From: Rhizopus arrhizus
Taxonomy: Eukaryota > Mucoromycota > Mucoromycetes > Mucorales > Rhizopodaceae
Assembly (NCBI GenBank): GCA_024220505.1
Contig: JAKZZE010000034.1
Coordinates: forward strand, 62,001-126,000
Direction of reading: 5' to 3'
Length of the DNA: 64,000 nt
Part shown: in pieces, positions 45,760-57,188 of the stretch
How positions within the stretch are numbered: the stretch's first letter is position 1
Layout of the letters: each line of letters starts with the position of its first letter
The notes under the pieces: generated by a model
Databases searched by the model: none
What the model saw: the letters and a program-made list of their open reading frames with translations, nothing else
What the model was told of the DNA's origin: nothing
Program-made: the position numbers and the translations under genes

Positions 45760-48700
45760 CTAATATTCAACATTGAACAATCTTACAGAATGATCCTCAC
45801 CTCCGGAAGCCAATTGAAGCTGTCCATCAAGAGTAATTTTACGCCATGTCAAAGAACGTACGACACCGAAATGGCAAAGTCTAAATGTGGATTAATAGAT
45901 ACCTTATTTTTTAATATTATTTTACCTTTCATCGAATTGATGCCATAATTCCCATTTGTCAAGTTGTTGCGTACTTTCAGATGAATATAGTAAAATCCTC
46001 CCGTTTTCCAATCCTATAGCAATTACATATCTAAAATTTAAATAGTGTCAGTATTTAGAGCGCTAGATATTTCTTTGTATAGTATTTACTTTTCATCTAT
46101 TAAAGTAGAAGCAAAATCAACAGCAGTAACAGCTTCTTCGCATTTGATTGTATAAACACAGGTCCAGTTTGGAACAGTCTCATTAGATTGAATCCAAATT
46201 TTAACAGTTTTATCACGGGAACCTGTAGCAAACAATTTATCATCGTGACTCCATGAACAATCCCAAATGATGCGAGCATGTGCCTTATTCTTTGCGACCA
46301 GTTTATACGGCATTTCTTCATCTCCTACATTACGTTCGGAAATTGCCCACAAACGGTCTCTGGAAACGGTAAGCAACCATCGGTCATTATGAGAAAATTT
46401 GGTTCTTGTTACGGTCAAAGAATGGGCATCAATTGGATTTTTGGCTTCTTTCCATGTGGATGCATCAAATAAACGGACAATAGCATGCTCTGCTGTAGCT
46501 GCTTTACAAGAAGAGGCGATATATTTGCCATCATGACTAACATCAACAGAAATGAGTTCGTAAAGATGACCATATAACTTTTCTACTTCTGGCCATAATG
46601 TATGCTGCAATAAATGCTCTTCATAAGGAGGATGTTGCATGACTTCTGCTAAATTTTCTGGAGTAGCTGAGGTATATGCGTGGCTTCCTAGACCGTTAGA
46701 AATATCAGTTTCTTCTTCGCCTACATCTCCTTCAAAAACAGCTTTGTTAGATAGACCTAATGCTGGCAAATTAGCACCTATAGGACGGCTTGTAATGCTC
46801 TCCCTGAAACTATCGTCCCCAGTCAAAGTCGCCAAGCTTTCAACAGATGATTTGGGTGCATCAAAGACTCGAAGAACTTTTTCGTCTGCGCCGCTTACAA
46901 ATTGGTAGTCGTGAACAAAGGCGATACACTTTATGTCATAACCATGCACTTGAGGTCGACCCATCTCATGCCATGTAGATATAGTTGTTCCGTTTTCTTT
47001 GCGATTCCATGGTGCAAACAATCTTGTTGTTTGGTCTAAACTGTAGGTGAAATTTAGTCACTACCATCCTAAATATAATATAATATTGCTTTTCTTTACC
47101 TTGCTGAAAGGAGATATCTAGATTTAGGATCCCATGCAAGGCTCTCTACAGATTTGAAATGACCACTAATAGCAACTTTAGGTGACCAATTATTCTCTCC
47201 TTTGACTTCAGAATTGTCTTTCCACAGATGGAAGGACCCATTGGCACCGTGAGAGACTATATGCTTTCCATCAGGACTGAATAAGGCTCCACAAAAACCT
47301 AAGTAGGTGCTGCCGCCAATGTCACCCATACGGACTTCATTGACCCAAACACCTGTAGTAGCTTCTGGACTCCAGATCATCATAGATTTATCAATAGAAG
47401 CAGAAATTAAACGCATAGGTTGAATGAATGCCTTGCTACCATCTGTATCTAAATTAGAATTTAATATCTGTAAACAATTGTTGAAATATCCCTATTTTAC
47501 CTGCTTGCACAAAAGGCTTTTGCCACTGAACACTGAATACCCAATCATCATGACCCATTAATAGTGCTTCAAACATGAGCGAGTACTGCAAAGAATCGAT
47601 AGTTATTATGTGTGCTTTGGTGCTTAATTGTTCTCCAGTCCTATAGTGTCTATAAATTAATATGCTATTATTTGAATCATTTTCTATACGATACTTGCAA
47701 TGAGCTTTCTTTCAGAGCGTTCAGTAGCTCACTATTTAAACCACTGTCTTCTGTCCTTTCTTCAACTTGCTTTTTGGGAGAAGGTGTATAAGATGATATT
47801 TTCCAAAGACGAATGTATTTGTCTTGACTTGCACTGGCCAACATGAGATCGCCCTTTTCAAAAGAATTGTTTGCGTTTACTTCATACTGTCCTGTGTAAG
47901 TTGCGAAAGACAAGTCTCGAACCCAATTATCATGTCCTTGCAGTGTATGCATCTTTTTGAACTCGTTCGTGTTGACTTGATAAATATAGATTGAAATTAA
48001 TTTGTCTGTGTGTCCGCTGGCCATTATTGGAACTATTATAGAATATAGTAAATATATCAAACTTTCGATATGCTGGTTGATTGCTTCATTATACCTTCAC
48101 TGTTGGGGAGATAGGATAGGGCTAATGACATAGGATATTTGTTTCCATTGTTTATAATTTGCTTACAAGTAACCTCATCTACGTATGATACTTTTGTTAA
48201 AATATTATGCACATATTTTTCTTTTATCTTCTAACCTGAATTATCATCAATAACACGACGTTCCCAAACTCGAATAGTACCGTCGGACGATCCAGTAATA
48301 ATCATATCTGTTTCTGTTTTGATAGAATGGGCACGCATACAAGCGATGGTTTCAACTGATCCCGTATGACCACTCATTGTTGCTGAATTGATCCACTATA
48401 CAAAGATACATTAATCCGTATTATTAACTACTGACAGATTAGTTTACCTGTCCTTCCTTGTTTTTTTTCCACACTTTAGCTGTGCAGTCGGCAGAACCTG
48501 ATACTAAGGCAACGTCTTGAAGCTTGTCTCCATGGCCTAAGTATAAATGTATTAATGAAAAATCTCTCTTACTGTTTTGTTGAAATGTTCATACCTCTTT
48601 CAACAAATGTCAAACAGTTGACCCTTCCAGTATGTCCAGGTAATGTTTCTTTTACACCTTTGCTACGTTCGTCCTAAAACACGTACGGTTAATGACAGGT

Positions 48701-48853
48701 TGATTATTTTGAAACAATGCTACAGACTAAAGGTAAATAAAGCGCAATCAACTTGTCAGCGCCAAAAGCCACGAGGCCACTGTAACCCCAGCAGGCAGCA
48801 TGCGCTGTTCTGTTACAGCCGATGGATATGAATTCTGAAGTGACTTTAACCAT
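45760..48853 (-). CDS. ELP2: Elongator complex protein 2 (WD40)
   Basis: A double-beta-propeller scaffold of Elongator, the complex that modifies wobble uridines of tRNAs. The start at ATG 48853 gives VKVTSEFISIGCNRTAHAAC and WGYSGLVAFGADKLIALYLP, the canonical ELP2 N-terminus. WD repeats follow across about ten exons, including HTGRVNCLTFVERG, LPGHTGRV, GHDNWVRDLSF, LMLASASQDKYIRLWKI, RLISASIDKSMMIW, WDPKSRYLLSAS, GADEKVLRVFDAP and SWSHDDKLFATGSRDKTVKIW, and it ends in SGGEDHSVRLFNVEY. The family insert with HPPYEEHLLQHTLWPEVEKL between propellers is clear. No frame breaks were noticed. Confidence 0.93.
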
Positions 48854-49773
48854 AGGTGAAGACTAGTCAAATAAAGTGAGTGAGTTCAGTCCACTAAATT
48901 ATTTTAGTTGATGTGGCTTGGCTGAGAGCAGCAACATATACTGTTTTTTAAAAAATATTGCTTCTGTTTAATAATGATTGTCGCACTTTCCAAATATAAG
49001 TCATTATTTCAAACATTATTTTAGCGCGCATCACAATGTTTTCAAAATCCTGAATAGGTACAGAGCATTGATATTGCTTTTTCACATAAAGATGTCGCAA
49101 AAAATCTTAGTGCCTACAGGTATATAAATCAGATGTCACTACTTTTTCCAGCTTTCCCCCAAACACACTAGTACATACTCAGGGTTAGTACAAGAATCAC
49201 ATTTTGTGTAGCAAATTGGCCAAGCAAATGAAGGAAATTCTATTTTGGTCATGTGAAAGCAAACAGTATTGTATTGCGAATATAATGATAGTATACTGAT
49301 TAGCGTTCAAGTTGTAAAAGCTAAGTATGAAAACACCCTATACTAGTACTGTTTTTACTCTCTTAAGGAAACATTTCATGCATTCCCTCCTTTTTAAAAA
49401 AAAAAAAAAGGTGTAGAAAATTCGAGATATAGATCATAGAATGGAACAAATTTTTCATTGCTTTGTTGTGAAAACTTAAATGACAGTATAATGAAAAACG
49501 ACGCATATAATATAAATGCTCTTTTTTAAGAAACAGATAAAAGTACACTTAGACTACGTCAATTCGAGAAATTCTCTCTTAAAATTTCTTTTAGTTTGAT
49601 ACAAAAATATAATTTCTGACATGAGCTTATAGATCTAATCATAGAAACAAGTGAAGCTAAGCACATGAAATAAATTAACTAAAAATACAGAAAAAACATA
49701 AAAAATGAAAGAGTTTTGTTTCATAACATATATGTTCATATAATGCAGACTTATTTAACAGGTATAAAGGAAC
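48854..49773. other. AT-rich intergenic DNA beyond the broken INTS7 N-half
   Basis: No gene or RNA recognised. If INTS7 was split by an inversion, one breakpoint should lie here, close to 49770. I searched by eye for the missing central INTS7 segment on both strands and did not find it. Confidence 0.4.
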
Positions 49774-50510
49774 TCATAGAGTTTTTTGAAGTATTGATAA
49801 ATCATGTAACGCGCTATACCTGACATCGTCTCTAGTGTCGTTCAGAGCATATTCAAGTAATCTATCAATCTTTATCTGTTTATTAGCAAATTTTTGTCCC
49901 TATAATTATTGAATTTTACCTGCTCCTTCTGATCGATTACTGCTTTACTAATCAACAATGTCAAAGTCCTCAGAGTTACTATTACTAATTCACTACCTGT
50001 TGCTGGATCATTTAGTAAACTTAAGCATGTTTTTTGAGCCTAATAAGGAATTTTTTTAATATATCATTCGAATACTATTATATTTGTTACCTCTCTTGTC
50101 ATTCCAATATCCTCATGCATGTGTCTAAATATTTTAACAACTTGTAACTTTATATCAAGAGAGGTAGATGGATCTAGATTACAAACTTTAATAATTGAGA
50201 CTTGCTTTCTAAGCTTTTACAATAATTACCTCTCAACTTTTTATCAATTTTTGAAAATATGACAGCAGGAAATCTATTTGATCTTGCGCATATTTGATCG
50301 CTCGCCCAAATAGCTGCTTGCAACTCTAATCTGTCTGTTGCCAGTTCAAACCTTTGTACAATGCTATATATAAAAACAATATATATCTTAGGAGGGTCGT
50401 ATTGAGTATTAAAACTTTCATGTTTACCCAAATTGAACGTCTAGTTTCTCTGCTATGATGATAGACATACAACCAAGGACTCTAAAGTGTGGCGCGTCAA
50501 AACATGGATA

Positions 50511-50549
<39 letters not shown>

Positions 50550-51004
50550 GAAATGCCTAAAGGTAAATCGGTTTACCTCAAAGTAATTGATCGAGCAGTT
50601 GTATCGTTACTACCAAGAATGGGTAATATACGCCTAATGGTTTCTTCAACATTAATAATTTTTTCCAAGTGCTGATGAGATGCTTCTTTAAAGACTTTGT
50701 AAACGTAAAACTTTACAACATTGTTGCTAGGATCAGTAAGTACTTTTTTAATAAAATAACCTCAAGAAATAGCTTACTGGGTACGAAACCAATCGGCGAG
50801 TTTTAGAATGGCAGCATTGATAACAACTGGATAAGGATATTGCTCAAATATACGATTAAAACCTGTGAGGGCTTGTATTTGTGAGCCCTGAATACCTAGA
50901 GCGCCCGTTCGAGGTTTTTTGTTAAATTTAATTTCTAATTCTAAAAGTGCTTTATGAGCTTTTTCCTGATCAGAGATAGTTGATGCGTTATAACTATGAT
51001 TCAT
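49774..51004 (-). CDS. INTS7: Integrator complex subunit 7, N-terminal half (split gene)
   Basis: The Integrator processes snRNA 3' ends and attenuates transcription; INTS7 is an alpha-solenoid subunit. From ATG 51004 seven exons splice cleanly to about 293 residues matching the INTS7 start: QALTGFNRIFEQYPYPVVIN, AILKLADWFRT, QHLEKIINVEETIRRILPIL, TTARSITLRVLGCMSIIIAE, and finally DVRYSALHDLSILQKTL followed by TGA. In full-length homologues this helix leads straight into further repeats; here it stops. One intron holds a ~35-base A/T-run at ~50512-50547. The C-terminal half lies on the opposite strand from 51192. Confidence 0.75.
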
Positions 51005-51191
51005 TTTGTAATAGTTTTTTTTTTTTTTTTTCTTTTCTACATTGAATAAAAACACAAACTTCCTCTTTCAGGTAAACCAGTCTATGGCGCCCGTTAAAAT
51101 GACTGAGGCCAATCATTTGAAGTTAGACAAGCAGAGGATTTTCATCCTAAAAATAAGCCAATAGTTAAATTAAATCTTTTTATTGGGAACC
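51005..51191. promoter_or_regulatory. Shared 187-bp region between the divergent INTS7 halves
   Basis: The two start codons are head to head. The interval contains a T-run near 51009-51031 and a GC-richer patch around 51084-51112, but no TATA box I trust. If both halves are expressed, this must supply transcription in both directions, probably the original INTS7 promoter carried by the inverted segment. Confidence 0.4.
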
Positions 51192-53183
51192 ATGTTTGAC
51201 GAAACACACATTTTGAGATTGCTATTGATAATTAGATCGACAAAGAATAACGCAAAGCTACAGCAAAAAGCTTTTCAGTGCACGCGAAATTTAATCTACA
51301 CACACCAAAATTTGATTACTCGTATCATCGATGCTGATTCATCTATTTTAACTGAATTTATGCAATCAATCTCTGAATGTGAACAAATATTGACAGAAAC
51401 ACTGGATAAAGCGCATTACAAAGTTTCTGTGTCTTGTGGAAGATTACTTTATACAATTGCGCGTATAGCACTTTCAAGACAAACCCACAACCCCAATGCT
51501 ATGGATGTTGACACGCCAGTCGTGCTTCAAATACGACAAATGGTTACTATGGTCATTGAAATCATTTCAAAAGTAGAGATAGGGTTAGAACATTCAAAAA
51601 AGAACACAGATCAGGTTTATTTGGGACGCGTAAGTAAAAGGACATGGTGAGCAAGCTTAAATCAGCGTCCTAATAACTACCTTTAAAAAATAGATACAGG
51701 AGCTTCTAAAAATTAAAGCCCAATGCTGTACTTTGCTTAGCGACTGGGATTTTGATTCTTCTTTCCAAGTAGCCTATAACTTGTTAACAAGGGGCAACGG
51801 TAAGGAAACTTTTCTTATGTTATTCCCTGTGCATTAACCCACATTTAAATATTAGATGAAACTGCTGCAGTTCTTTTACCTTATTTGTCTTTTCTTTTGC
51901 AAAAATGCCGCGAATTACCGCGGTGGTTCCCAGAAAATGCTATTCAGGAACTCAAAAAAAGGATGAATAGGTCTTTTGTATTTGTAAGTTTTATTATGTT
52001 GCATAAAAGATGGTATTCACTCAATTTACAAAAAAGATCAACTTAATGAAACTATTACTTCGTACAACACCTAGCTCTAATGAGCTTACATCAAAGATTG
52101 TCTCTTTGTTACGTGAATACGGATCTTGGAATAATATCAACGAGACATTTACTAGCAACTGTTGGAATCTTTATGTGATAGGTTTAGAAGCAGGATGTAG
52201 TGGATGGTACGAGTTGATGTACACAATAATGAAAGATTTACAAAAGAAGGTAGGTTTATTTTAAGATGTAAAACATATCGGAAATGATTAAAGGTTAGAA
52301 AAAGGTGGAATCTGAAACGTGCTTATTTTGGTTACAGACACTGTCATCCATAGCACTAGCCGAATGGAATTTGTCTAGCACAACATATACATCTAAAAAA
52401 GAATACCTTTTATTGGTAATCAATCATTTTTCTAAATCAATCCATAGAATGAGAGTAAATAAAATTAAAACGTATACAAAAGAATCCGCTAATCGCTATT
52501 CAACTATAGACTTTACAGGCATTTGGTCAGCCAGTACCAATGCAACTTTACTTTGCTCTAATGAGAATGGAAATGTTACTTGTTACAGAGCAAGCAATAG
52601 CAATCTTAAGCATGGATTTGCATGGCACCACAACTTTAACAAAGCAATGTAAATTAATGTTAGTATGTGCAGATCGCTTTCGTAAGCTAGCCTCTCGATT
52701 GAATTCTAGTCATCAATACTCATTCAGCGTTGACAAAGAAACACAACACGTGCTTAGAACATATAATACATGTTTTTTAGCATGTGAGTATGCTGCACGT
52801 TCCATTGCTGCTTCAGATAAGCAGTTTTTCTCCATTGATCCAATGCTTATTCCAATTATTCTGGAAATCAAACCAATGGATGATTTTTACAGCATTAAGG
52901 GATCACATCTTATAAACATATGTAAGCAGCTTGTGAAAACTGCTACGAGTTGGGAAGAGCTGAATCATTTGGAAGACACCGATCGATACATGGTAGGGAC
53001 TAAATGTGTTTTAAGCAAGGTAACATACCTTTAATTTTTTTTTTTTTTTTTGTAAAACAGACATGTGCGAAGGATATGAAACCAGCATTGGAAGCCATCC
53101 TCTCCATTCCGCTTATTCTATCAAAAACATTTTTCAGATGTCGTGAAAAGATACCAGTTCAATCATTCAATGATACCTTCTAA
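51192..53183 (+). CDS. INTS7: Integrator complex subunit 7, C-terminal half (split gene)
   Basis: From ATG 51192 about seven exons join in frame to ~550 residues. Landmarks follow INTS7 order: HILRLLLIIRSTKNNAKLQQ, then CSGWYELMYTIMKDLQKKVE with SETCLFWLQTLSSIALAEW (the conserved FWL...AE segment), MRAFGQPVPMQLYFALMRME, CADRFRKLASRLNSSHQ, and the end LILSKTFFRCREKIPVQSF. Intron phases agree throughout, including 52457-52518ish (GTAAAT...ACAG). No upstream in-frame coding exists; a TAA precedes the start region at 51171. The segment linking it to the N-half, some 60-120 residues in homologues, is not present. Confidence 0.7.
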
Positions 53184-53517
53184 TAACAATCAAGAAAGAA
53201 CAAAATCTCGATTTTTCAAGAAAAAAAAAAAAAAAAAACAATGAGCACTGTTTGGTTCTATGAAGTAAAATGGTTAAAAGTCGAAGTTCATGGGTACTAA
53301 TTAGGAAACAATAAAAGAAATAACTATGCATCTTAAACTGATTTGAGCATGTAAGAAATGCTCTCTCTTTCCTACTCCCTCTTTTTTTTTAATGGTTAAA
53401 ACAAAAGGTATTTATTAAAATATACATTATTTTTAAGGTAGAAGAAACCGCTTCTTAGAAAAAGAAAAGAAAAGGTTAAATAGAATTATGAAAATGCTAT
53501 TTTATGAATCACAATGT

Positions 53518-54473
53518 TAAGAAATAATACATTTTCCGTTCTTTTCTCCTTGTAATGATATCAATTTAGCTAACTGTACTTGTTCTCCTTCAGTAATTTT
53601 CTATGATAAGTGTTTAATGGGACGTTATTTTTTATAAAAAGCGAAAACTTACTCCTTGTTTTGCTTTCAATTGTAGTCTACTGATTTCCTGGTTTCTTTG
53701 CCTTATTCTTTCTTTTCTTTGTCTGTATCAAGAAGGATTAGAAATGATGTGAGATACTTTATTTTAATCTATTTACCTCTCCATCTCTGCCCTAGAAACA
53801 GAATTATTTGATGAATCCCCTCCAGACGCTTGTTTTCCTTTGCAAACATGATCAACTGGCAGCCTATGTTTCACACAAAAGGAGCACCCACAATCAGGGC
53901 ACTGCATAGGCACAAGCATTTTCGTAGTACAGCCCTTCCTGCGACATGTATTGTTAGTTTTAGGTTGCAAGTCCGCACAATTGTTTTGAATATGCTCATT
54001 CATCTATTTAATAATTAGTTCCTTGCCGTTATTAATCTTCTCTCCTTTTTGCATACTCTAATGTTTGGATCCTGTCCTCTTGGTACGGTTACTGGTTTTT
54101 CACATAGTGGACATACTGGCACACTACAAACAAGTAATTAATAAAGAAAAAACGTGTGCACCCATTGCTTTTTGTTTTACCGAACATCCATATTAGGATC
54201 GTTTAGACTCGAACATTTATGATCTTGTAATTTAAAATGATCCTGACTAAATGTTTCAAACAATCGTTAAAAGAAGTAGCTCTATTTACTATATACTTAC
54301 CAGAATATATTTTTACAGTATATACAAGAGTAAGGTAAAAAGTCTATTTTTTTTAGAAAATAAAGTAAGTTTATAAGCTTAATACAGGAAAACAGTATAT
54401 ATGTGTCTAGTATTTTACCATAAATATTGCAAGCTGGTGCTGTACATCTTTTTCCGAGATCAGGGAATTCCAT
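53518..54473 (-). CDS. AN1-type zinc finger protein (ZFAND2/AIRAP-like)
   Basis: A stress-associated proteasome or p97 adaptor family. From ATG 54473: MEFPDLGKRCTAPACNIYDF opens the first AN1 finger (C...C, YCKNIF, DHFKLQDHKC), then VPVCPLCEKPVTVPRGQDPN between fingers, then the second AN1 finger with CRRKGCTTKM, CPDCGCSFCVKHRLPVDHVC. The C-terminus is basic and ends KCIIS. Roughly six exons with short introns. Animal ZFAND2B has ubiquitin-interacting motifs and a CaaX box; the last four residues CIIS fit a CaaX prenylation signal. It diverges from prefoldin 1 with 156 bases between starts. Confidence 0.9.
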
Positions 54474-54629
54474 TACAAAATGTTAAAAAAGGCAACCAAA
54501 TTACGAAGTCAGGAACATGAATTTAAATACTACGGAATTCAAGCTCAGAATAAATTTCTAAGCAGAAGCTGCTGGAAGACACTACAAGTTGCTTTTTTTT
54601 TTTTTCTTAAAAAAGAAACACTAATTAAA

Positions 54630-55104
54630 ATGGCCACTCTTTCAGATGAAGCAATTCGTAAGGTATAATATCAGATTCTTTCTTAATCTTCTTGCCTGAC
54701 GGATTACATTTAGGTTTTTGTTGAATTACAAGCCAAGTTTATCCACAGTCAGCAACAAGTTAATACTGTCAAAACTCAAATTCAATCAAAACAGCGTGAG
54801 CGTAAGATGGCTGAATTAACTAGACGCGAATTAGACACCTTAAATTCCGAAACAAGAACTTACAAACCAGTCGGAAAAATGTACATTTTCAAAACATGTT
54901 CAATCGAAATATAGTAACTTTTTTTTTTTCTTTAGGTTCATCCAAAGTCCTTTAAGTGAGATGAAGCAGCAGTACGTTGATTCAGTTACCAAATCTGATG
55001 AAGATATAAAACAACTGGAAAAAACACAAAAATACTGGGAGCGAGCAGCTTCAGATGCACAAGGGAACCTCAAGGATATCCTTCAAGGGCCGAGAACGAT
55101 GTAA
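54630..55104 (+). CDS. PFDN1: Prefoldin subunit 1
   Basis: A beta-type subunit of the jellyfish-shaped prefoldin hexamer that hands actin and tubulin to the CCT chaperonin in the cytosol. Exons 54630-54662, 54714-54880 and 54936-55104 give 122 residues, exactly the usual size. It is two long coiled-coil helices around a beta hairpin: VFVELQAKFIHSQQQVNTVK, then TYKPVGKMFIQSP at the hairpin and YWERAASDAQGNLKDIL at the end. Only 7 bases separate its stop from the stop of the convergent ankyrin gene, so the 3' ends of the two messages must overlap. Confidence 0.93.
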
Positions 55105-55111
55105 ATAAAAT

Positions 55112-56789
55112 TTATTTTCCTTTCATAATTCGTGAAGTTTTCATCTGCAAATAATGTTTAATGGATCGGGTTGAAATGGACACATCACTACCGCCACTAC
55201 TATCACCACTGAATGTGCTACTGCTGCTGCTAGTCACTGTTGAGATCTTCCTTCCAATATCCTTAGAGGTTTTGGCACCAAATTGCTTTAGATATTCAGC
55301 AATAGCCACAAGCCCCCCGGCTTTGGCTATATCAAGTGGAGTAGGTACCAATTTTGGAACATAGCTATTTGGATAAGCACCTAATTCGATCAGCTTAGTG
55401 ACAGCTTTCAATTTTCGGTTACGAACTGCATAATGAAGTGGTGTTTCGCCTTTGTTGTCTTTGATATCCAATTTGGCAGGGCAGTGTTTGTTAATTAATG
55501 TAATCAGCCGTGCCCTACCTGTCATTGCTGCATAATGCAAAGGAGTAGCGCCTGTATAAAATGCAAGAAAGGTTTTATTTAAAAAGAAGCTTTATTATTT
55601 GCGCTTACCAACAGAATCTGTTTTGTAAAGTAATGCGTTTTGCGATTTTTTCAGTAAATAATCAATAATTTCTTCAGAATTACTTTCAATAGCTGCATGA
55701 AGGGCATTTTCACCCAATGGCCCTTTTGAGTGAAGTAAATCAACGCCAGCTTGCTCAATCAACAATCTGACACCGTTCATGTATCCAAGCTTAGCAGCCA
55801 GAACGAGTGGCATAATCATATCTCCTACTTTTTCTGTAAGTGGAAAAACGTTCGGGTTTGCACCAGCTTGCAGAACACGTTGTAATGAAGCCGTGTTTTT
55901 AATAGCGATCAATGCATGAACTAGACTATAGCCCTCTTTGACATTATTGACGGTCTCAGAAATTTTGGCTACATTTGGATTCCCCCCACGCCGTAAATAG
56001 TTACTATATGCAAAAAAATAAAAAAAAAGGATTAGAAAAGGTGATGAAAGTGTTTCACTCACTACAAACCTAACCAAAGCATCGACTTCAACCTTGTTTG
56101 ACTTTCCTTCCGCAATCGCTTTCCAAAACCCATCTCCACAAGCAAATTTTAGAATGTTGACATCAAGCTTTGCTTCTTCTTTATATACATTTTCGATGGT
56201 ACTCTCTTGAGGCGAGGTTGGTGATAAAGATATGGTATCAGGAATTATTACTGGGTCAGACAAAAGCGAAGACAAGTCAAATTCGTGTTCTTCATCAATA
56301 AGAAGGGTTTGATGATATAATGCCGGGTCAATCCTTTCATCTGTAAATAGTATAGGAGATGAAAGTGAAGATTGCTCGGATAACATACTAGAGTTGTTGA
56401 GCCCTCTTTCAGAATAATAGCTCGCATTGGAGCTTGTTTGAGAAAATCTTCGTTGAAGCGCATTGTTATATCGAGTTCTGTAAAGTTGAACCTCTCGTAA
56501 TGCCTTTTCGTAACGCTGCGATTGAGCATGATATTGATGCTCGATTTTGTGTTTTGAACTTTCTAGCTTGTCCAGTGCGTCAACTAGGTGATCATGTCTC
56601 TCGGCCCAGTCTAATACGATCTTATCCATAGCCATTTTTAATCTATTCTGAAGATTAATACATTCTACCTCAGTAATAGCATCATAAATTTCTTTATGCG
56701 AAGCTGTTTTTTGATATTTTTGATATCTGTGTTTAGGCCTAGGAATAAGTGGAAGAGATAAATGTTCAAAACTTTCAGAGGAAATCATT
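55112..56789 (-). CDS. Ankyrin-repeat protein with N-terminal coiled coil
   Basis: The first ~150 residues from ATG 56789 are helical and coiled-coil (SKHKIEHQYHAQSQRYEKAL), then a Ser-rich linker, then about six ankyrin repeats. Clear repeat units include GYSLVHALIAIKNTASLQRV, LGENALHAAIESNSEEIIDY, ATPLHYAAMTGRARLITLIN and GETPLHYAVRNRKLKAVTKL. The C-terminus is Ser/Gly-rich and basic. Three exons, with introns near 55551-55606 and 56002-56075. No enzymatic or membrane domain is visible, so it is probably a cytosolic or membrane-associated scaffold. I do not recognise a characterised orthologue. Confidence 0.85.
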
Positions 56790-57188
56790 AAGAAAAGAAA
56801 ATAAAATAAAAAAGACAAGACAATCAAATAATAAGAAAGCACAAAGAACAAAGCAACCTTTTTTGTATAAGAATATGCTTAAATGAATTTATACAAATTA
56901 AGAAACAATTGTCTTCTTTTCCTGTTTCCTTGCTCTCTTTGTCTGAAAAGTGATCTTCCAAAGTTTTTTATTGGACAAAATGGCATATTTGTTTACTATA
57001 TAATGGGTATCGTGTAACCATTAAGCTTGCTTTACAAAGTAATCTATTGAGAACCGCTTTTTTTTTTTTTTCTAATCGATAGTTTCTGCCATGTCTACAC
57101 CCTGATAGCCAGTGTTTTTACTAAACAGAGATTTTATACCTAAAGGTACGGTTTAATTTTTAATCTCTCTCTGTTTTTTCTCCTTTTT

